Shown here: one piece after another, positions 10,688-21,990 of the stretch
Position numbering within the stretch: the stretch's first letter is position 1
How the letters are laid out: the number at the start of each line of letters is the position of its first letter
Assembly (NCBI RefSeq): GCF_949987535.1
Contig: NC_080078.1
Coordinates: forward strand, 25,068,942 to 25,132,941
Origin: Balaenoptera acutorostrata
Taxonomy: Eukaryota > Chordata > Mammalia > Artiodactyla > Balaenopteridae
DNA length: 64,000 bases
Direction: 5' to 3'
Program-made: the position numbers and the translations under genes
Notes under the pieces: model-generated
The model's database searches: none
Told to the model about the DNA's origin: nothing
Seen by the model: the letters and a program-made list of their open reading frames with translations, nothing else

Positions 10688-12671
10688 GTATGTGAGTGAA
10701 TGCCATCCATTTTCAAAGAAAGAGGTGACCAGGTAGAGTGAGTCAGCTGGAGGCCACTCTTCTAACCAAGGATCTCTCTCAAGAGGCTGCCAGTGAGGGA
10801 AGCTGGGAGCTTCCCACCAGCTGCCTGGACATCTGTTTGGAAAGTGCACCAGTCCCCCACGGCTGTGCTGAGGTGGCGACTGCCACCAGGCCTGTGCGGG
10901 ATGACAGCCCCCTGCTCGTTCAGGAAGTCACAGCCGCCGCCACCGCAGCATGGAGGCTCCGCTCCTCGGCAGCCTGCGACGCAGAGTTGCCACGGCAAAG
11001 GCAGCTGATTAATACCCTCCGAGGGTCTATTGTCTGAATCCTGTCACCAGGGGAGAAACAGCTGTTTACAGTTTGTTTATTCGGAGCCTTTGGGAGGAAA
11101 CACAGACGCTTGTTCTCCAGGGCACAATTCAGCAGCTGAAGGGAGCGAAGAAAACGGTGTTTATTTTTAACAGGATAAAGAGTGGGGGACCCTTAGGAAG
11201 TCTGGACACAAGCAGGAAGACATCTCGCGGGGGGGCCCCAGGCCTTGGGGCAATATCTTGCACAATGTCAGCCTCTCAAGGGATACTTGAGAGTCCATTC
11301 CAACTCCCAGCTGAAAACTTAGGCATGGGCCAAGCGGTCAGCCAAACAGTGGACTCAGGCGAGCACCCATGGATGTGAGAAGCCTGGAATGGCTCTTTAG
11401 GCTTGGAAGTGAGAGAGCAAGGTGCCCAGGGAAAGTGACCACCTGCTACTAAATACCGGTGACATCCCACACAGGGCCACCATGTACAGTTGTACAGGTT
11501 GGGCACTGCACATAGTGCCCAGTGAGGGGAAAATCTAGCCACGCTCCACCATCCAGGACTGCACTGCCCAGAGGAAGGGGCATCTCTTCTCTGCACAAGC
11601 ACTGCTTTCTGGCCAAGCCATGTCCCTTCCCTAGAGAGGGCACTTTTCTCTAACTCACATAAAGGCACCAAGTAGCAGCCTACAAGCACCCCGTGTTCAC
11701 CAGCCCAGGTTGAAAACCCACAGGAAGAATGGAGGCCCGCTTTCCTTCCCCACCCAGGGTTTCTCCTGGTTCCCACCCTCTTTTCTCCTTCTTTCATCAG
11801 GTCCATCCCCCATCACCTTCCTGACAGGAAGGCTAAAAAGCACCAATTCTCCCTCCATTCAAGTTCCCCACAAGATTCAGCTATAATGTAGAGTTAAGCA
11901 AAGCCTTCTCACAAGTCAGAGAAAGAAGAGAAGGTTCTAGAAACCTTCTGCAGGGTCTCTGAGCATCTGACTGTGGGCTATGGGCTCCTGATTCCCTCAG
12001 CAATGGAACACGAGGAAGAGGTTCACATCCTGATAAGAGACATGGGGTCAGGGACCCAGAGGGGCCACGGGCAGGCTGGGGTAAGGAAGAGGGAGAAAGA
12101 AGCAGAAATGGTTTAAGGAGGCACAAGGGTAAAGAAGTTCTTGCCCAAGGTCGGCACTAAGCCCACAAGTTCAAACACACCCCAGAAAGTAGCTTTCACC
12201 TCTGGTCCCTGAAGCCCCAAGAAAAGCATCTCCCTGCTCCAGCCAGAGGCCACGGTGGCTACGAAGGTTCCTGGTGAGACACGTCGACAACCACCATGCT
12301 TCCTGGAAGGCCGGCAGGGGCCACTCGAAAAGCATGTGTGTCATAATGCTGATGACCACCAGTCACTAAGCTCACCCTGGGGGGTCTCGGTCCCATCAGT
12401 CTCCCAAGGTGACATAGGGAAAGGATGGGCCCTGAGACAGCACCATCTACGCTGCGTCTCCAAGCTCGTTCCACTCGCTGTTCAGAGAGCACCTTGCGCC
12501 TGGCCCTGAACCCTCCGGTTCTGAGAAGTCTCTCTAGGCTACATGAGTGTCTACATGCGTCCAAACTCCAACACGCATTATCCTTCCAACCTGCACGTCT
12601 GCGTCACCCTGGAGCAGGCCCAGTTTTTCTTTCTTAGAACACTTACCACCTTCTAATACTCTTGTCTAGAA

Positions 12672-12892
12672 CAGGGGTTGGCAAACTATGACTCGTGGGC
12701 TGAATCCAGCCAATGGTCTGCTTTTGTAAATAAAGTTTTACTGGAACCCAGCCACGCGCATTCACTCACACACTGTCCGTGGCTGCCTTCACTCTTCAAG
12801 GGCGGAGTTGAGTCGTAACAGGGACCGTATGGCCTGTGAAGCCTAATATATTTACTATCCGGCCCTTTACAGAAAATGTTAGCCGATTCCTT
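12672..12892. mobile_element. hAT (Charlie-like) non-autonomous transposon
   Basis: Terminal inverted repeats 'caggggttggcaaacta' and, at the other end, 'aaaatgttagccgattcctt'. The inner text 'aaataaagttttactggaac' matches this MITE family. Flanking 8-mers gtctagaa and ctctagag both fit the nTCTAGAn target preference of Charlie elements. No transposase frame. Confidence 0.82.
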
Positions 12893-12919
12893 CTCTAGAG
12901 TGTTTACTGTATTTATTAA

Positions 12920-13077
12920 AATGTTTATTATTGATTATTTGCCTTCCCCCTCTACAATGTTAACTCCACAAGGCAGGGGTCACTGCTTTGTTCGAAGATA
13001 TATTTCAAGCTCTTGGGACAGTGTCCGGCAGGTATTAGGCACTCGGTAAGTGTTTACTGGATGGATGAATGAACGAC
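12920..13077 (+). mobile_element. L2 LINE 3' end fragment
   Basis: 'ctctacaatgttaactccac', 'aaggcaggggtcactgcttt' and 'gtattaggcactcggtaagt', then a GGATGGATGAATGAA end. Confidence 0.8.
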
Positions 13078-13220
13078 CATCAGTGCTCACATTACCCCAC
13101 AGGGGAGGTGATATTATCACCCCACTTTGCATGCGAGGAAGTGAGGTTCCGAAGGGTCCAGCAGCACTGAGCAGGGCTTCACAGCTGGTCCATGGTGGCA
13201 CCAGGATCTGAACCCAGACT
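13078..13220 (-). mobile_element. MIR SINE fragment
   Basis: Immediately follows the L2 tail: antisense MIR with 'attatcaccccactttgcat', 'gaggaagtgaggttccgaag' and 'aggatctgaacccagactgg'. Confidence 0.72.
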
Positions 13221-13301
13221 GGAATCTCCAAGAACAGTTTTCCCAACTCAGCGGCAATCAATTATTTACAACCTCGCTTCCCACAAACTCAAGAGGCTGT
13301 C
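13221..13301 (+). repeat. Direct repeat pair, copy 1
   Basis: About 80 bases from 'ggaatctcca' to 'ggctgtc', including 'atcaattatttacaacctcg' and 'cttcccacaaactcaagagg'. Matches copy 2 (14021-14104) at roughly 80 percent by eye with one small gap. Same orientation, 800 bases apart. Not recognised as a known repeat. Confidence 0.75.
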
Positions 13302-13478
13302 TGCCCTCCTTAAACCAGCTGTGTGGCTTTGACACTGGATCCCTTCTGCCTGTACCATCTCGTCTGCCCATCCTTTCTCACCCTGCCTTCCTCACAGGCT
13401 GTTAAGCGGACCGAATGAGGAAACAGCTGCAGTTTTATTTTATGTGCACTTGTATTTATTTATCCTTATGTTTAAACG

Positions 13479-13640
13479 CTAACCTCGTTGTCACAACAAT
13501 CTTTTAAAGTAGGGACCACTGTCAGCCCCACTTTACAGACGGCACACTGAGGCAGAGAGAGGTAACATGACTGGTCCCAGCTCAGACAAATAGTCAGAGT
13601 GGATCCAGCATCCAAGCCCAGGCCCTCGGTTCCTAACGAT
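13479..13640 (-). mobile_element. MIR SINE fragment
   Basis: 'ctaacctcgttgtcacaaca', 'ccccactttacagacggcac', 'tgaggcagagagaggtaaca' and 'ggatccagcatccaagccca'. Confidence 0.8.
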
Positions 13641-14020
13641 GCAGTGATGCTGCATTTTCTAGAAACAAAGTGGGTTGAACCAGCCCCAAAGGGTCCTGAG
13701 GTCTGCATTCCAGTGTCACCCTTCTAAAGACGCAGGGAACTGCTCTGCATCTGAGACAACCTGGGGACCTGCCCGCAGAAGGGGCCCAACCAACCCTCAG
13801 GGAGAAACAGCCCACCCAGCAGCGCTGAGGTCACCTCTCCGCCTGACCCACCCACAGCTGGTCCCCCCACAGGGCGCTGAGCGGCCAGCGCCACCTCCGA
13901 GTCCAGGGGCCGTGGTCAAGCTCATGGGCAGACAAGAGGGAGCCTCAGAACGTCCCCTGGGCTCCAGGGAGAAGGGAGCCCCCATCCGCATCTACCCCCC
14001 CCTCAGTGAGCCCGCTGATT

Positions 14021-14104
14021 GGAATCTCTGAAAATGGTTTTCACAACTCAGTTAGTGGCGATCAATTATTCACGACCCTGCTTCCCACAAACTCACAGAC
14101 TGTC
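14021..14104 (+). repeat. Direct repeat pair, copy 2
   Basis: 'ggaatctctg' to 'agactgtc', sharing 'gatcaattatt' and 'cttcccacaaactcac' with copy 1 at 13221-13301. The flanks on both sides are unrelated to those of copy 1 beyond a few bases. Confidence 0.75.
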
Positions 14105-14749
14105 ACTGTTAGCAAGATAATTTCTGGAATCTGCCCAAAAGCCCTCCTCCAGGCTGTCAGGCGGCCCACTGTTTATTTCCTCCCTTCCCCACAGACCCCC
14201 CGCAAAGTCTAGCAACCACTACCCACCTCGACACTGGGCAGAGAGACGGAGGGGGAACGCCCCTCGGTGCCCAGAGCCCAGGAGCGGCCTGACAGCCAGG
14301 GGCTGCTCCCAGCCTGCGTGACTCACTTCAGGCTTTGGGGCAGAATGTCTGACCTCAGTTTAATCCAACCGGAAAATAGGGCTCAGGAATTCTAGACCCT
14401 CTGCCAGGTTCTGGGATGAATCCCACATTATTTTCTAAAATGCTTCAGACTCAGAAAACATTGTGTTCTGCAGAAAGCACGACTTGTGAGGGTCTCCCAG
14501 ACCTGCTGTCACCCTGTCAAGCTCATGGTCAAGAACTTTTGATACTTGGCAGGGGCTTGTGAGCCATTAAGACCACCATTAACATTTTTCCCCTGAAAAA
14601 CTTGAGGCTGTCTTCAGGAACAAGTTCCCACATCCTGGGGAGAAGGAAAGAGATGTTACCCGACACCCTTGGGAAAGACTTTCAGGTTCTAGCATCAGTC
14701 CCATCAGGGGCTGAGCACTAGTTCCGCTGCTTAAACAAGCATGACCTTC

Positions 14750-14900
14750 CATGCAAGCCACTTTTTCTCTCTCTGAGCCTCAGTTTTCTCTCTCTGAGCC
14801 TCATTCCCCATCTGTAAAATGGGAGAGTAATGGTGCCTACACCTTAGGGCTGTGGTTAGGAGTAAATAAAATGGCACGTGTGAAAATACTCGGGTACCAC
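14750..14900 (+). mobile_element. MIR SINE fragment with internal 21-base tandem duplication
   Basis: 'tctctgagcctcagttttct', 'ccccatctgtaaaatgggag' and 'tagggctgtggttaggagta'. The block 'ttttctctctctgagcctca' is present twice in tandem (14763-14783 and 14784-14803). Confidence 0.8.
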
Positions 14901-15044
14901 CTTGTTTGGTACCTCACAGACACCATGGCCTCTTAATTCTAAGACCCCATTGCTTCTGAGATGCATCATTGATTTGATAACCGTTTTAGGGCAACAGGCT
15001 GTGTTAGGAAACATAAAGGAAATACATCAATTGTAAAATTCATC

Positions 15045-15215
15045 CCAGATGTTAGAAATTCTATTTATTAAATATAAAAATATGCATCTTAAAATGAGGT
15101 CAATTATTATTATCATTACAATCACTGTATTAATTTTAGGTGAGAAAGCAGGTACAGAGAGGATACGTGACTGACTGAAGGGCACACAGACATTCACGGC
15201 TGAGTTGGGAACAGG
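15045..15215 (-). mobile_element. Diverged MIR fragment
   Basis: 'tcaattattattatcattac', then 'gcaggtacagagaggatacg' and 'gggcacacagacattcacgg'. The ends are blurred. Confidence 0.55.
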
Positions 15216-15295
15216 ATCCAGTCCCCACATCTCTCTGGAGGGAGGAAGGAGAGGAAGAGCCGAGTCAGCCAGGCAACCCTTCCCCTCTTCCAGTT

Positions 15296-15319
15296 CTTCC
15301 TCCTCCTCCTCCTCTTCCT
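15296..15319 (+). repeat. (TCC)n short triplet tract
   Basis: Six TCC units inside a pyrimidine-rich stretch. Confidence 0.8.
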
Positions 15320-15689
15320 ACAACGATGACAAGTAATAGAACAGTTCCTCTGAGCCTGGAGAGCCCGTCCTCCTCTCCCTAGGATGAGGCCAAGTCTGTG
15401 CCTCTCCTCCGAGCTCTCCAGCTGCATCTGCATGGGGCCAGCTGACCATGGCAATGGAGGGAGGGCCACGTCTGCAGCCCCATCCCGGGTGAAGACTCTG
15501 CAGTGGCCAGCCTCTCACTCGCCCCATCTGTGGGCCTGGAGAACGGGAGACCCTGAAGAGGGCAGAGGCAGAAGGAGGCCTGCCACACCTGCAGGCTAGA
15601 GGGAAGGGGCGGGGCCAGAGCTGGCAGAGGGGACCTCCCCTGGTCCACGTCGGTCCAGCCAATTCTCAATCGCATGAGGAGGGCTTAGC

Positions 15690-15957
15690 ATTAGATAACA
15701 TGGTGGTTAAGAACATGGGCTCCATGCCAGCCTGCCTGGGTGAAAATGCAGATCTGCCTCTTACCAGCTGTGCAATCTCGGGGGAGTCACTTCCCCTCTC
15801 TGTGCCCTACTTCCTCAGTCCACAAAACAGTAACTTCCACAATGCTCACATCCCAGGGCGTTGGAAGCATTAAAAGTTAAAATGCTTGGCATGTGGTAAG
15901 TGCTTAATAAATGGTACCCGCTATTATTCATTATTGTTATTATTATTTATTATTATG
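15690..15957 (+). mobile_element. MIR SINE, essentially full length
   Basis: The clearest MIR in the intron: head 'acatggtggttaagaacatg', 'cctgcctgggtgaaaatgca', core 'cccctctctgtgccctactt', end 'gtaagtgcttaataaatggt' and a long ATT-rich tail. Confidence 0.9.
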
Positions 15958-16549
15958 AGGTATCATCATCAACATCTTCATCCACAGGTCTCTGCATCAG
16001 GTACTAAACACACAAAGTAAATCCTAAGGTGCTGTCAGTGTGGTTGGGGAGCCGACGAGAAACCGTGGAAAAACACATGATTCAAATGCTAGCAAAATCT
16101 TTGACCTCTGGATGTTAAAATGTCATTTGAAAGCAGGGCTCTATAGCTCTTTTAGAGCATGTCATCATCTGATCTTTCATGCATTTTCTGAAGGAAACAA
16201 AAAAAAAACACTTACTGAGCAACTACTGTGTGCCATTCACTGTTCTGGCGCTGGGGATGCCCTGACGGAGGCAGTGGCCAGAGACCAGCCGTGACGGGGA
16301 CGGGGACTCCCAATACGCTCTTAAGGCACTGGAGTTTATCATCAAGCAGAAGGATGTGGATGTCGGGGGGAATAAGACCCTTTTCTGCACATGAGCCACA
16401 CCAGACCAGCCAACTATACACGGAGTAGGTGGGTAAGGCTCCCCGTAACTTCCCCTGCTGGGGGCAGGTCATAGCTGGCAGAAGACAGACATGCAACTAG
16501 GGCACAGGAAACCACAAAAGACCTGAAAGCGGGGAGCATAACGGACTTG

Positions 16550-16672
16550 GAAATCTCTTAGTGCAGTTGACAGACGGGGAGACAGAGGCCCTGAGAGGAC
16601 CACACCAAAGCCACGCCAAGTGAGATGCAGAACAAGGGCCGGTCCCCAGGTGTCTGACTCCTGGAAGAATAG
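16550..16672 (-). mobile_element. MIR SINE fragment
   Basis: 'cagacggggagacagaggcc', 'ctgagaggaccacaccaaag' and 'aggtgtctgactcc'. An ancient L2/MIR-like phrase ('gagcaactactgtgtgccat') at 16216-16235 may belong to the same or a neighbouring insertion. Confidence 0.65.
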
Positions 16673-17209
16673 ATCCACTTTGTGAACTGCGTAAGCACAG
16701 CAGTGCTTTGTGTGGGGAGCACAGCACAGCGCCTGCCACAGACAGACCCAGCTGCCAGGCCCAGGCCAGCAGGCCCCTCTCTGCCATTTCTCTGGGCTGA
16801 TGCTACCAGGCTAGGGTTGGTGCAGGATGCCAATAGCAAACAAACTCCCTGAGAATGGGACGCAGGACAGGTGAGTTTTGATATGGAGATGAACACAGAG
16901 AGAAGTTCCGAGTTGGAGACATCATGCTGGAGGAGCAGGCGGGGATGTGAGAGGCCCCCGCAAAGGCAGGAGTATTTCCCGTTGGAGACAGAGTGGCAAT
17001 AAAGACAGAGAAGCTCTGAAAAGACCACTGGAGACAGAATGGTTTTGGACAACAAACAGTAAACTTTTTCATCTGTTCGAGGGCCACCTCCAAACCACAT
17101 CATGTCTAAACCAGTCAACGTTTTTAGGTTTTAGGAAAACGGGGCTGATGAAAACACTGACAGAGCTGTGGGGACCCTTACATGAGAGAACGTGGCACAG
17201 TGGCCCAGA

Positions 17210-17502
17210 AGCCCCTGCAGGCCCTGGCTCCTGTCTCTCCCCAGCTGACGTTTATGCCCTTGCTCATGAAGGTCACACGCTGTCCCCGTCTTCCTCCAAT
17301 CCGTGCCTGACTACCTGCTATTTGTTTCACCCTAAACGTCACCTTGCTGGAAAAGTCTGCCCGGATGACCCCTCCATTACTCACCGTCCCCGCACCAGGA
17401 TGTGAGCTACAAGCAGCCTGGGACCCTGTTTTGTCCAAAGCTCCCAGCACATGCCTCGCACACAGTAGGTCCCTGGTAATACTGCGAATGAATGAATGAA
17501 TA
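17210..17502 (+). mobile_element. L2 LINE 3' end
   Basis: 'gcccctgcaggccctggctc', 'caccaggatgtgagctacaa' and 'tcgcacacagtaggtccctg', ending in GAATGAATGAATGAA. Confidence 0.82.
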
Positions 17503-18169
17503 AGTGTCTGTGAATGTTCTGGGTAAATCTAGACAGTGACACATGCATGTAAAATGTCTAGCACATGATACACCACAGATCCTCAATGGACGCTGCTTGG
17601 AGGACATTAAAACCGATCCCCAGCCCACAAGGTTGGCTTCCCATTCCTCCCGGAGAGTAGTCCTATGCTTAGCGAGACAGAAGCCTCTTGCCCGGCTCCC
17701 AGGGTCCACTCTCAAGTCCCCACCCAACCCCAACAGGTAACTCCAGGACAAGGAGAATGCTGGCTTCACAAGACCCAGGAAGGCATCAGACCTGGGGGCA
17801 AAGCTCTCCCGGAACCTGCGGGAGTGTCAATGTATTCTACAAAATAACAAAATGCCCTACCAGCCTTATTGTTCTCAAAGGCAAGAGGGAGTTGGTCAAA
17901 AGAAAAAAAGCGCAGGAGGTTGGCTCTGCCTTGATGTGGACAGGCTAAGCGATAACTTCCCCTAACCCACCCAGCCCAAATAACATTAAAGTTCAGCGAC
18001 TCTTCCTGCTATCCACTGCTTCCTTTACTCAGCAGCCATAACAGAAGCATTGAGCAAATGTTGGGAGTTAGGAACACGCAGCCCATTCACAGATTCTAAC
18101 CCTAGGAGGAACTAGATCAATATTGCGTGCTTAATCGTTAGAGGATCTTGTAGAACAATTGCTACCGTG

Positions 18170-18660
18170 TTTGTGTCATGTTTCATGAATTTCTGCTTTT
18201 ATTTCTATTTAGTCCCTTTCCTACATTCTTTCAGGTTGTTCTCAATGATTTTTTTAAAATAAAAATTGGAGTCAATCATTTTCATCTTCTGTATTTAATG
18301 TCCAAAGCTAAAGTGCTTTTATAATAAGCTATTAATTTTCCTCTGGGCACAGTTTTAGCCTCATCCCATGGGATTCGATATGAGGTATTCTCATTTTCAT
18401 TCATCACCCTATAATATGAAATTCTAAGTTTGATTTCTCCTTTGATTTAAGAGTTACTTACAAGAGTTTTGTTGGTTTGTTTAAATTTTCTAATGATAGC
18501 CTTTTAGAGGCTAATTTTCAATATATCTTATTGTTTTATAAATGAGGCTTGGACAATTTCTACTTTTGAAATCTATTATGTTTCTTTTGAGACAAATTAA
18601 TTATCTATTTTAATTAGGGCATCTTAGAACATCTAGAAAATAGTCTTTAAAAAGAAAAGG
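18170..18660 (-). mobile_element. Ancient L1 ORF2 fragment
   Basis: Antisense L1 text: 'ttttagcctcatcccatggg', 'tattctcattttcattcatc', 'ttgatttctcctttgattta' and 'tttgttggtttgtttaaatt' match the order of the ORF2 inter-domain region, heavily diverged and frameless. A possible sense L1 scrap lies at about 18848-18910. Confidence 0.65.
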
Positions 18661-18673
18661 CCATCTCCTAGAA

Positions 18674-18674
<1 letters not shown>

Positions 18675-18717
<43 letters not shown>
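18675..18717 (+). repeat. (AC)n microsatellite
   Basis: About 21 uninterrupted AC units. Confidence 0.97.
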
Positions 18718-18718
<1 letters not shown>

Positions 18719-20004
18719 CTTTGTAAAGAATTTCATATAATGCTTACCAAAGAAAGTTTTATCTTTTCAAAAGTAAATATCCAAACAAAGAAAGTAAACA
18801 ACCTATTAAGGAGGGGGAGGAACTACCAGAGTCTAAGGATTAAATTTCTCTGATCTAGAAATTCCATACCTAGGAATTATTACCCACAATGGCATTGCTC
18901 TGTAGCGCTGTTTTAAAGACTATAAAACTGAGGCTGCCTGAGACTGAGTCAGCTACACTACTACATTTTAGCTGAGACTAGGTTTCAATTCCATTAACCC
19001 CTTCACCACAGAATCCAACTGTCTCCCAAAAGAAATACTAAAATATCCTCTGAACATCTTCTCTTGTGACATTCCTTAAGGTTGTTAATTGCGCAAGGCG
19101 CAACCAGAAGGCAAGATTAAAGCAAACAGGACTTTACCCTGGTAAAGTGTGCTGGCTAGAAAAAGGAAGCTGATACAACTCTTTGAAGAGCTCCGGAAAG
19201 AATATTAAGCCATTTGTCAGCCAGTGCCAAGCAAACCTGAAAGACCGGTGGATCCCAGGGAATCCTGACATTCTTCTCCCAACGCTGTCAATGCCTTTGC
19301 CTGCAAAAGTGGGACGGCAAACGGAAAAGGACCAGCATTGCAGGAACTGACACAGGACTGATGCTGCTAAACAATACTGACAGCGCACAGGAAGGCAGCT
19401 CCTTAGGGGGAATCTCTGAGCTCCACTGCTGTGACCACATACAATGTCTGCAGCCCCCGAAGGGACATTTCAGCACACTGTTTCCATGCAAAAGGACACG
19501 TGCTACTGTAGGCTAGACATCTTACTGGGGGTGTGCAGCTGTATTCATCTGCTTCCCAGCAAGAAAAGCAGGACAGCCAGAGATAAACAGAAGTCAATCA
19601 AAGCAGAAAGTGACATCGGAAACACTCACCTAATCCTGCCAGACCTGTTTTGCCGCATAAAGATAAGAGGCCTTTGGACAATATGGCTTCGGTATAAGAA
19701 ATTCAGCGATGGCACCATTCCCAAAAGCAACGAAAGCAGTTCATATCAGGCATGTTCCCAACATCCTTGAAGGTACTGAGATGGAAGAACAGTAATCCAT
19801 TAATGAACTGAGGTTCTACGGATGCTCTATTTTGCAAGACTAATTACTTTTTTGAAAGTAAACCTTGTTCCAGAGTTCCAACACATGAAAATATCACTGA
19901 GCCTTAGTCCCTAGTAGGGAAAGTAAGACTCCCAAATTTAAATACACTTGTGAAATCAACCCATTTAAAAAACAAAACAAAAAAGAGCAGTGAAATCAAT
20001 TACT

Positions 20005-20862
20005 CTCCTACATATATACCCAATAGGAATGCTTATGAACATTTTTTTTACCAAAAGACCTGCACAAGAATGTTCATAGCAGTGCTCTTTGTAATGGCCA
20101 AAACCTGGGATCTTTCCAATAAACAGAACAGCTATGTAAATTGTGGAGTGTTCCACAATGAAATACTATAGAGCCATGTAAATGGACAATTACAAATACA
20201 TGAAACAGTACAGAGTCAGCAAACTTCTTTGTAAAAGGCCAGATATAAATATTTTGGTCTTTGTGGGCCACGTGGCCTTTGTTGAGTCTACTCAACTGTG
20301 CCATTAGGGGGCAAAAGCAGCCATTGTTGGTATGTAAGCAATGGACATGGCCAGATTCCAATAAAGCTTTATTGATACACACTGACATTTAAATTTCAGT
20401 GCTTTTCTCATGTCACAAAATATCCTTCTTTTGGTTTTCTTCCCAACCATGTATTTCAAAATATGAAATCCATTCTTAGCTCATGAGCCATACAGAAACA
20501 GACAATGGGCTAGATTTGGCCTGTGGGCTGTAGTCTGCCAACCACTGATGTGATCTCATATAATCTAATCACAACAGATGTTCAGCAAAACAAACTGGGC
20601 ACAAGGGAGTATAGACCACATGATTCCATTTCTAAAAAGAGGCAAAAGTAATCTATGGGGTCAGAAGTCACGATAAAGGTTACCCTTGGAGACATAGGGA
20701 TGAGAAGTGGGAATAAGGATCCCGAGGAGGAGGGAGCCGTAACTTATGCTCTGTGCTCTGGCTCTGAGTCCTCATCACTCGAGCATGGCCACTTGGTTGA
20801 GCTGTACATTCATGATTTCTGCCCTTTTCTGTACGTATGTTCTGCTTCAAGTGAAATTTAGC
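20005..20862 (+). mobile_element. Old L1 3' end split by a hAT transposon
   Basis: Left part (20005-20210): 'acatatatacccaataggaa', 'agaatgttcatagcagtgct', 'aatgaaatactatagagcca'. Right part (20549-20862): 'agaccacatgattccatttc', 'ggttacccttggagacatag' and a degenerate 3' UTR. The two halves join in correct L1 order once the transposon at 20211-20548 is removed. Confidence 0.82.
20211..20548. mobile_element. hAT (Charlie-like) non-autonomous transposon, longer form
   Basis: Ends 'cagagtcagcaaacttcttt' and 'tagtctgccaaccactg'. Shares 'ccaataaagctttattgata' and the 'ggccacgtggcc' area with 12672-12892, in reverse orientation, but has about 120 extra internal bases. Inserted into an L1, so younger than that L1. 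No clear 8-bp duplication survives. Confidence 0.8.
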
Positions 20863-21747
20863 AAGTGGTTAAAATCAAGGCAGGACCATTCAATCAGCTT
20901 CAAAAATAGACATGTAAAGAGAATCACAGCCTTCCAATTAAATTAGCTATAAATCCATCACTATGGCCAGGTATCAGCCAATGAGAAAGCATTTACTTAT
21001 TAAAGGTAGATTTAAATCACTTTTGCTCTAGCCGTTTTTGCATTTGCTTCCTGGGCGAGGTGCATTTCATGAGTTAAAGGATGGTGCGCCCACAGACCCC
21101 AGTCAGGCTGTTTCTGTCCATGCTGGTGGGAAGCAACGGTGTTCGCCCGATGACCAGCTCCTCCTCGCGCAGAGATCTGCCATCGATACTGTGAACATAA
21201 ACAGCATCTGGCAAAACATGTGGCCTTCAACCTGCAGCAGAACCTGTGCTGGACCCACACAAAGGAGAAAGGCCAGGCCTGGTTTCCATTTGATTCCGAG
21301 AGAATACGCAGTTAATTATTTTTCCTCACGGTCAGCAGCTGAGTCTCACCGAAATCTGTGCTTGTAATTATCAGTGTAATTATTATTTTAATACAAATCA
21401 GCAACTTATCAAAATATTACCCTGTAGATACAACCTCGCTGCTGCAAGGATGGAGGGTGGAGGCCACCACCCCTGCCCAGCTCTGTGTGCGTGTGAGGAT
21501 GGTGGGGATCCTGGTGAGGGTCCTTCTGCCACGGCCAGACTGCCAGCTTCACCAGTGCCCAAGTCCCACGGTCATTTTCATGCCTGTCCTCTCTTTAGAG
21601 ATAGTGAGTCATGATCTGCATTTTCCATCACGGTTTGACCTTGATGGGTCTCACTGGTTCCATCCATGCAATGGGCAAACAGTGCCACCCTTTTGCAAAG
21701 TCAGTGTGAAGAATTCCTAACCAGGATTGCTTTGTTAAAACATTCTG

Positions 21748-21990
21748 TGCAGCACAAGTGATCTTACACACAGGCTCCCCAGCCACACTGCCTGAGTTCA
21801 AATTCCAAGTCTACTGTCTGTGACTTTGGGCAATTCCTTATCCTATGCCTCAGTTTCCTCATCTGTGAATGGGAATAATATCATAAGGTTGTTATAGTGA
21901 TTAAATGAGACAGCCCATGAGATGTTGCTTAGCAGTGCCTGGCACATAGCATTTAATAGATAACAGCTATTACTATTATTATTATTTTGA
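21748..21990 (+). mobile_element. MIR SINE, near full length
   Basis: 'gcctgagttcaaattccaag', 'ctttgggcaattccttatcc', 'agtttcctcatctgtgaatg', 'tgcctggcacatagcattta' and an ATT tail. Confidence 0.88.
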
